A stretch of 9,560 nt of DNA from PVC group bacterium (GTDB lineage: Bacteria; Verrucomicrobiota; Kiritimatiellia; UBA8416; PXDI01): contig PXDI01000345.1 of the NCBI GenBank assembly GCA_003565095.1, positions 1 through 9,560 on the forward strand, given 5' to 3'. The notes under the pieces are model-generated. The model made no database searches. It saw only the letters and a program-made list of their open reading frames with translations, and had not been told where the DNA came from. A program made the translations under genes and the position numbers. Shown piece after piece: positions 5,703 to 9,560 of this stretch; positions within the stretch are counted from its first letter, which is position 1, and every line of letters begins with the position of its first letter.

Positions 5703-7085
5703 ATGGAAAAAACCAGAAACATCCTTCTGATTGTAACTGACCAGCACTATGCCGAGGCGATGAGTTGCCTTGCTGGTTCGCGCTTTCTTCAAACGCCTTC
5801 GCTGGATCGCTTGGCACAGCAGAGTATGCGTTTTTCGCGCGCGTATACGGCAAGTCCGGTGTGTATTCCGGCGCGCAATGCCATGTTTACCGGGCTGTAC
5901 CCTCATCAGACTGGAATTCTCTGTAACCGCAGTCATCCACGTAATCCCAGCCCGGTTAATACAGAGGACGGGTCGCTACTGCCGCCGGCGATCAAAGGTA
6001 TGGGTTGCTATTTCGCGGATGCGGGTTACGAGACCGCCTATTTCGGCAAGTGGCACCTGAACTTTGATGAGCAGAATAAGCAACACCATGGGTTTGCCGT
6101 GACCGGGGTTCTTAAAAACACGGGTCACGATCCAGAGATTGCCGATGCTACCGCCAACTATCTCAGGTCAGAGCATGACCGGCCATTTCTTGCGGTGGCT
6201 TCGTTCTGCGATCCGCATGACATCTGTCAATGGGCCGATAAGCGCCCGCTTCCCGGCGGGGCGCTGTCTGTGCCGCCGGAAGAAAATCAACTCCCGCCGG
6301 CACCGGCCAATGCCGGGTCTACCCGGAACGGCGGTGATATTCTTGCGCTGCTGCGGGATGGTTACGGGCATCATGTCCATGTTCCGTATGACGTTGATAC
6401 TCCAGATGCCGTGCGCAAATGCCGTGAATTGGCCTGGGCCTACTATCGGCTGATTGAACGGGTTGATGCGCACATCGGCACCATTCTTGATGCGCTGGAA
6501 GAATCGGGCCATGCCGATGATACTCTGATTGTCTATACCAGCGATCATGGCGAACTGCTTGGTGCGCACGGGTTGGTACAGAAATCATTCTTTTATGAGG
6601 AGGCCGTGCATGTGCCATTGCTTGTCAGCAGTCCGGGCAGCAACCGCAAGTCCTGTGACCGGCTGGTTAATGCAAGTGTTGATTTACTACCGACCCTGCT
6701 TGAATCGGTGGGCATTATAATTCCGGACCATCTGTCGGGGCGCAGTCTCTGCCCGCTGGTTAACGGCGGCGAAATCAGCGACTGGCGCGATGCCGTCATC
6801 GGCGAGGTGCATTTCTGCCAGCCGCGACTGCCCGAAGGAACCCCTCGTGCATACGGGCGGATGGTTCGAACGCCGCGCTACAGCTACTGGCTGTTCGATC
6901 ATGGTCAGCAGCGCGAGCTGCTGTTTGACACGGAAGACGACCCGGGAGAAACATGCAATCTGGCCTCTTCCGGTGAGCATGGCGAAATCCTGCACCGGCA
7001 CCGTGAGCTGCTGACGCAGCACGCAGAGCAAACGGACGATGCGCAGGCAACCCAAATGTTACGGGCGATTGGCTTTAATATATAA
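5703..7085 (+). CDS. Second formylglycine-dependent sulfatase (S1 family), Cys type
   Basis: This 460-residue sulfatase carries the signature C54-I-P-A-R58 in SPVCIPARNAMFTGLYPHQTG; Ala in the fourth signature position is common in the family. Metal and active-site residues are Asp13 with Gln14 (VTDQHY), Lys116 and His118 (FGKWHL), His172 (DPHD), Asp281-His282 (TSDHGELLGAHG) and Lys294. It starts directly with the core fold (EKTRNILLIVTDQ), with no signal peptide visible, so cytoplasmic action is inferred. It is clearly different from the first sulfatase (TDQ instead of TDD, DHG instead of DNG), so the two probably hit different sulfate positions or sugars. It lies 40 bp after the GH39-like remnant with only a weak GAGA ribosome site. 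Its stop codon is 13 bp before the exporter start. The maturase must be encoded elsewhere. Confidence 0.94.
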   Translation: MEKTRNILLIVTDQHYAEAMSCLAGSRFLQTPSLDRLAQQSMRFSRAYTASPVCIPARNAMFTGLYPHQTGILCNRSHPRNPSPVNTEDGSLLPPAIKGMGCYFADAGYETAYFGKWHLNFDEQNKQHHGFAVTGVLKNTGHDPEIADATANYLRSEHDRPFLAVASFCDPHDICQWADKRPLPGGALSVPPEENQLPPAPANAGSTRNGGDILALLRDGYGHHVHVPYDVDTPDAVRKCRELAWAYYRLIERVDAHIGTILDALEESGHADDTLIVYTSDHGELLGAHGLVQKSFFYEEAVHVPLLVSSPGSNRKSCDRLVNASVDLLPTLLESVGIIIPDHLSGRSLCPLVNGGEISDWRDAVIGEVHFCQPRLPEGTPRAYGRMVRTPRYSYWLFDHGQQRELLFDTEDDPGETCNLASSGEHGEILHRHRELLTQHAEQTDDAQATQMLRAIGFNI

Positions 7086-7098
7086 ACCGGAACAGCGT

Positions 7099-7836
7099 AT
7101 GAATGAACTGCTGCTGATAGCTTTGGTTTCAGGGGCGGCCGGTCTGTTGCAGGGGGCGGTGGGCTTTGGCTTCGGCCTGCTGGCGCTGGCAGTGTTGAGC
7201 GCCCGCCTGCCGGTGGGAGAGGCCACCGCCATTCTTGCGCCGGCAAACTTGGTCGTGAATCTCGTCATGCTGGCTTATCTGCGTCGGTATTTTTCGTTTG
7301 ATCGTCTGCGCCTGCTATTGCTATCGTCAATGATCGGCGTCCCGGCGGGAATATTTTTTCTGGTGATTGCGGATGCTTATTGGCTGCGTTTGGCGCTGGT
7401 GATAATTCTGTTCACGGCGGTCGGGCAGCATCTGATTCCCTCTTCCGGAGATAAACCCTGGCCTAACTGGAGCGCATTACCTTGCGGGTTGCTTTCCGGC
7501 ATGCTTACCGGAGCTTTCGGCACCGGCGGCCCACCGGCGGTGGCCTATGTGCATCGTCAGGGCTTTGACCGTCGCCGGTATGCCGTAAGTCTGCAGGCCG
7601 CTTTTGGTCTGGGCTCTCTGTTACGCCTGCCGGGGCTTGTGGCTGGCGGTGTGTTGGATTTTTCCCATTTGCTGCCGGGAATTACGGCTGTGCTTTGTGC
7701 GCTGGCGGGCGCTACGGCGGGAGTGTTGGTGCTGCATCGTCTTTCTAACCGTATTGTGGCGCGCGCCAGCGTCGCACTGCTGGCGATAATGGGGGTGCGT
7801 CACATGCTGCTTTTACTAAGAGAGTTATCTTTATGA
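7099..7836 (+). CDS. TauE/SafE-family membrane exporter
   Basis: This 245-residue protein is almost entirely hydrophobic, with about eight predicted membrane segments (roughly 3-34, 43-62, 72-91, 95-111, 124-141, 165-185, 192-213, 221-240). Two related glycine-rich elements, LLQGAVGFGFGLLAL (16-30) and MLTGAFGTGGPPAVAY (135-150), mark the internal duplication of the TauE/SafE family. Known members are linked to export of sulfite, sulfoacetate or other organosulfur anions. Next to a sulfatase, export of released sulfate or sulfite is the simplest reading, but the substrate is inferred. The frame extends upstream to 7039, inside the sulfatase gene. The ATG at 7099 is chosen because GGAA (7089-7092) precedes it and the hydrophobic segment starts there. 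Its stop overlaps the next start by 4 bp. Confidence 0.9.
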   Translation: MNELLLIALVSGAAGLLQGAVGFGFGLLALAVLSARLPVGEATAILAPANLVVNLVMLAYLRRYFSFDRLRLLLLSSMIGVPAGIFFLVIADAYWLRLALVIILFTAVGQHLIPSSGDKPWPNWSALPCGLLSGMLTGAFGTGGPPAVAYVHRQGFDRRRYAVSLQAAFGLGSLLRLPGLVAGGVLDFSHLLPGITAVLCALAGATAGVLVLHRLSNRIVARASVALLAIMGVRHMLLLLRELSL

Positions 7837-9257
7837 AGCCAATCAGTGAAACTTTGACGGCAATCGGACTGGATCAATGCCCGGCGGCAATCAGCGATGC
7901 TGCTTATGCAGCGGCTGAACGGCTGTTGCTGGACAGTCTGGGATGCGCGCTTGCCGGAAACGGGCAGCCCGGAATCAGTGACGTGTGCAGGCTGATGCAG
8001 CGCTGGGGCGGCGCGCCAGAGGCGGATATGCTTTTTCACGCCTGCCGCCTCCCGGCGCCCCAGGCCGCTTTCGCCAACAGCGCCATGATTCATGCTCTTG
8101 ACTATGATGATGTCTACAGTCCCGCCTCGCTGCACCTGACTTCAGTGATCGTGCCGGTTGCGCTGGCTGCCGCGCAGATGGAAAAAACTTCGGGCAAAGA
8201 CCTGCTGGCGGCGATCATTATGGGGATTGAAGTCGCCATTCGGATCGGCCGGGCAGAAAAAGAGTACCGGCGTGGACTTGGGTTTCTGCCATCTTCGCTG
8301 GTTGGAGGCTTCGGTGCGGTGATTGCCGCAGCCCGGTTGCTGCATCTCGATCACACCATGACCGTCCATGCGATGGGCATCGCCTATGCCCAGGCCGCGG
8401 GCAATCGTCAAGCCCTGCTGGATATGACCTTGACCAAGCGCCTGCAACCCGGGTTTGCCGCCCGCTCGGCGCTTTGGGCGGTGGAACTCGCCCGCAACGG
8501 CATTTCCGGGCCGCACCGTGCTTTTGAAGGCAAGGCGGGTTATGGGGCGGTCTATCTCAACGGTGGCATTCTTTCGCTCGAAGATATGGCGACCGGTAAT
8601 TCCGGTTTTTATATCGAGAAAGTTTCCATCAAGCGTTATCCGAGCTGTGGAGCCTGCCACAAGGTTCAGGAGGCGGCTGAATTGCTGATGGCGGAAGAAC
8701 AGCTTGACGCGCGGGACATTGACAGGATCGAGCTGTTCGGCTGCGGTCCCGGCGGACTTGTTGGCGGCCCATTCGATCCGGGTGATCATCCGCAGGTTGC
8801 CGCCCAGTTCTGCGCTGCGTGGGGCGTTGCACATACGGTCCTGCGCGGGCCGGCGGTATTAGAAGACTATCGTGATGAGGCCGTGGCCTCGGATCATGAG
8901 GTTGCCGTGCTAGCCAACGCGATTCAACATGTTGACCGGCCGGAGAATCTGCCGCCACTGGGGCCGCAGCCGCCCGGTTTTCATCCGGGGGCCTATTGCC
9001 CGCAAGGGGTGATCTTTTACACGCGGGACGGGCGTAAACTCATCCGTGCACGTACACCTGCGCAGACCAGCGATCCCGCCCGGGCAACGATGGAAACGGT
9101 GCAGGCCAAGTTTCATGAATGCGCCCGCTATGCCGGAATCAAGGAGCAAGGCCGCGTTCAGAAGATGATTGATACTGTGTTGGAATTGCGCCAGGCACAC
9201 GAAATTTCAGAAATGATGCGACAATTTTCTGTAATCCCATACACCAAGGAGCACTGA
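7833..9257 (+). CDS. MmgE/PrpD-family enzyme (dehydratase, decarboxylase or epimerase)
   Basis: This full-length 474-residue protein has the family blocks in order: LLLDSLGCALAG (31-42), MIHALDYDDVY (85-95, DYDD motif), SLHLTSVIVP (99-108, conserved His101), KRLQPGFAAR (202-211, conserved Lys202) and KRYPSCGACHKVQEA (267-281). The family includes 2-methylcitrate dehydratase, cis-aconitate decarboxylase and the cofactor-free iminodisuccinate epimerase. The usual GFHPT block reads GFLPS (150-154), so a conserved His is Leu152. This argues against ordinary 2-methylcitrate dehydratase; no other methylcitrate-cycle gene is present. It overlaps the exporter by ATGA (7833-7836) with AAGAGAG 8 nt upstream, and the lyase follows after 1 bp, so all three should be co-translated. 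An acid epimerase or dehydratase acting with the lyase is the preferred guess. Confidence 0.88.
   Translation: MKPISETLTAIGLDQCPAAISDAAYAAAERLLLDSLGCALAGNGQPGISDVCRLMQRWGGAPEADMLFHACRLPAPQAAFANSAMIHALDYDDVYSPASLHLTSVIVPVALAAAQMEKTSGKDLLAAIIMGIEVAIRIGRAEKEYRRGLGFLPSSLVGGFGAVIAAARLLHLDHTMTVHAMGIAYAQAAGNRQALLDMTLTKRLQPGFAARSALWAVELARNGISGPHRAFEGKAGYGAVYLNGGILSLEDMATGNSGFYIEKVSIKRYPSCGACHKVQEAAELLMAEEQLDARDIDRIELFGCGPGGLVGGPFDPGDHPQVAAQFCAAWGVAHTVLRGPAVLEDYRDEAVASDHEVAVLANAIQHVDRPENLPPLGPQPPGFHPGAYCPQGVIFYTRDGRKLIRARTPAQTSDPARATMETVQAKFHECARYAGIKEQGRVQKMIDTVLELRQAHEISEMMRQFSVIPYTKEH
9245..9250 (+). promoter_or_regulatory. Strong ribosome binding site of the terminal lyase gene
   Basis: AAGGAG lies 8 nt before the ATG at 9259, inside the last codons of the MmgE/PrpD-family gene. 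It is the best ribosome site in the operon and fixes the start of the truncated gene. Confidence 0.8.
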
Positions 9258-9258
9258 T

Positions 9259-9560
9259 ATGGATACAAACACAAATGACTATGCAAGCCGGACCGACCAT
9301 CGCAACCACGCGCTGGGCGTGCCGCCCACCCCCGAATGGGACGCCTTGCGTGCGCTTCCCGGCCGCGAACTCGACCGTCTGGGATCCCGGCTGGCCTACT
9401 GCTGCCGGATGGACCGCGCCTGGACGGTGATGCTTCACAAGCAGGGACTGGTGGACACGGCCCTGGCCCGCCGCGTTCTCCAGGCCCTGGTCCTGACCGG
9501 CGACGAGCGCGGCTGGGGCGGCGAGGACTGGCTCAAGGAACGGCTGGGCGGGGACGAGCA
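9259..9560 (+). CDS. Argininosuccinate lyase/fumarase-superfamily C-N lyase-like, partial
   Basis: Only the first 100 codons are in the window; the frame runs off the right edge. After a polar start (MDTNTNDYASRTDH) the segment LAYCCRMDRAWTVMLHKQGL (45-64), then ARRVLQALV, resembles the N-terminal helices of argininosuccinate lyase-type proteins, where a helix reading like DRAHxxMLxEQG is followed by a short RxLLxAL helix. The catalytic signature loop of the superfamily (GSxxMPxKxN) would lie beyond the window, so the call is provisional. The gene starts 1 bp after the MmgE/PrpD gene. Its DNA is 73-75% G+C in successive 60-base rows (9301-9540) and nearly every Asp codon is GAC, whereas a row inside the upstream gene (9121-9180) is 55%. 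This suggests a different history or expression class. Confidence 0.6.
   Translation, partial: MDTNTNDYASRTDHRNHALGVPPTPEWDALRALPGRELDRLGSRLAYCCRMDRAWTVMLHKQGLVDTALARRVLQALVLTGDERGWGGEDWLKERLGGDE

Noticed and set aside
5042..5722. 226-codon minus-strand reading frame
   Set aside because: It lies opposite the GH39-like gene, has a low-complexity Arg- and Gly-rich product with no family motifs, and reflects the third-base GC bias of the opposite strand.
7039..7098. Upstream start for the TauE/SafE gene
   Set aside because: It would add 20 charged residues that overlap the sulfatase reading frame. The ATG at 7099 has a nearby GGAA and begins just before the first membrane segment.
8142..8834. 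230-codon minus-strand reading frame
   Set aside because: It lies opposite the MmgE/PrpD gene, which has clear family motifs. The antisense product has none.

Overview
The window looks like a carbohydrate and sulfur catabolic locus from an uncultured bacterium of the PVC superphylum, most likely Kiritimatiellota or Lentisphaerae. The reasons are two Cys-type sulfatases, an AraC-type regulator divergent from a sulfatase, GH29 and GH39-like glycosidases, and a REP-like palindrome between genes. The phylum is inferred from this gene style; no marker gene is present. No rRNA, tRNA, CRISPR array or intact insertion sequence was seen.

Left part (1-1860, minus strand). A PIN-domain toxin and its Phd/YefM antitoxin overlap by 4 bp and have their own promoter. 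The -10 box of that promoter lies inside a perfect inverted repeat, as expected for an autorepressed toxin-antitoxin module. Upstream on the same strand is an AraC-family regulator, transcribed divergently from the first sulfatase. The left 253 bases hold only broken reading frames.

Centre (1862-4438, plus strand). A formylglycine-dependent sulfatase is followed by a compact GH29 alpha-L-fucosidase. Between them is a REP-like inverted pair whose first half has become the last codons of the sulfatase. A 342-bp gene-free stretch follows, with two inverted arrays of an 8-bp GT-rich repeat.

Right part (4781-9560, plus strand). Five tightly spaced genes form a probable operon: a GH39-like protein that appears to have lost the middle of its catalytic domain, a second sulfatase, a TauE/SafE anion exporter, an MmgE/PrpD-family enzyme, and the start of a lyase resembling the argininosuccinate lyase/fumarase superfamily, cut by the window edge. 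The lyase fragment is about 73-75% GC with mostly C- or G-ending codons, unlike its neighbours.

Working model (inference): the AraC protein controls uptake and breakdown of a sulfated, possibly fucose-containing, glycoconjugate. The glycosidases and sulfatases lack visible signal peptides, so desulfation may be cytoplasmic, with TauE/SafE expelling the released sulfur oxyanion. The adjacent MmgE/PrpD and ASL-like genes recall the epimerase plus C-N lyase pair known for iminodisuccinate and EDDS breakdown. This is the most interesting possible chemistry here and is not proven by sequence alone.
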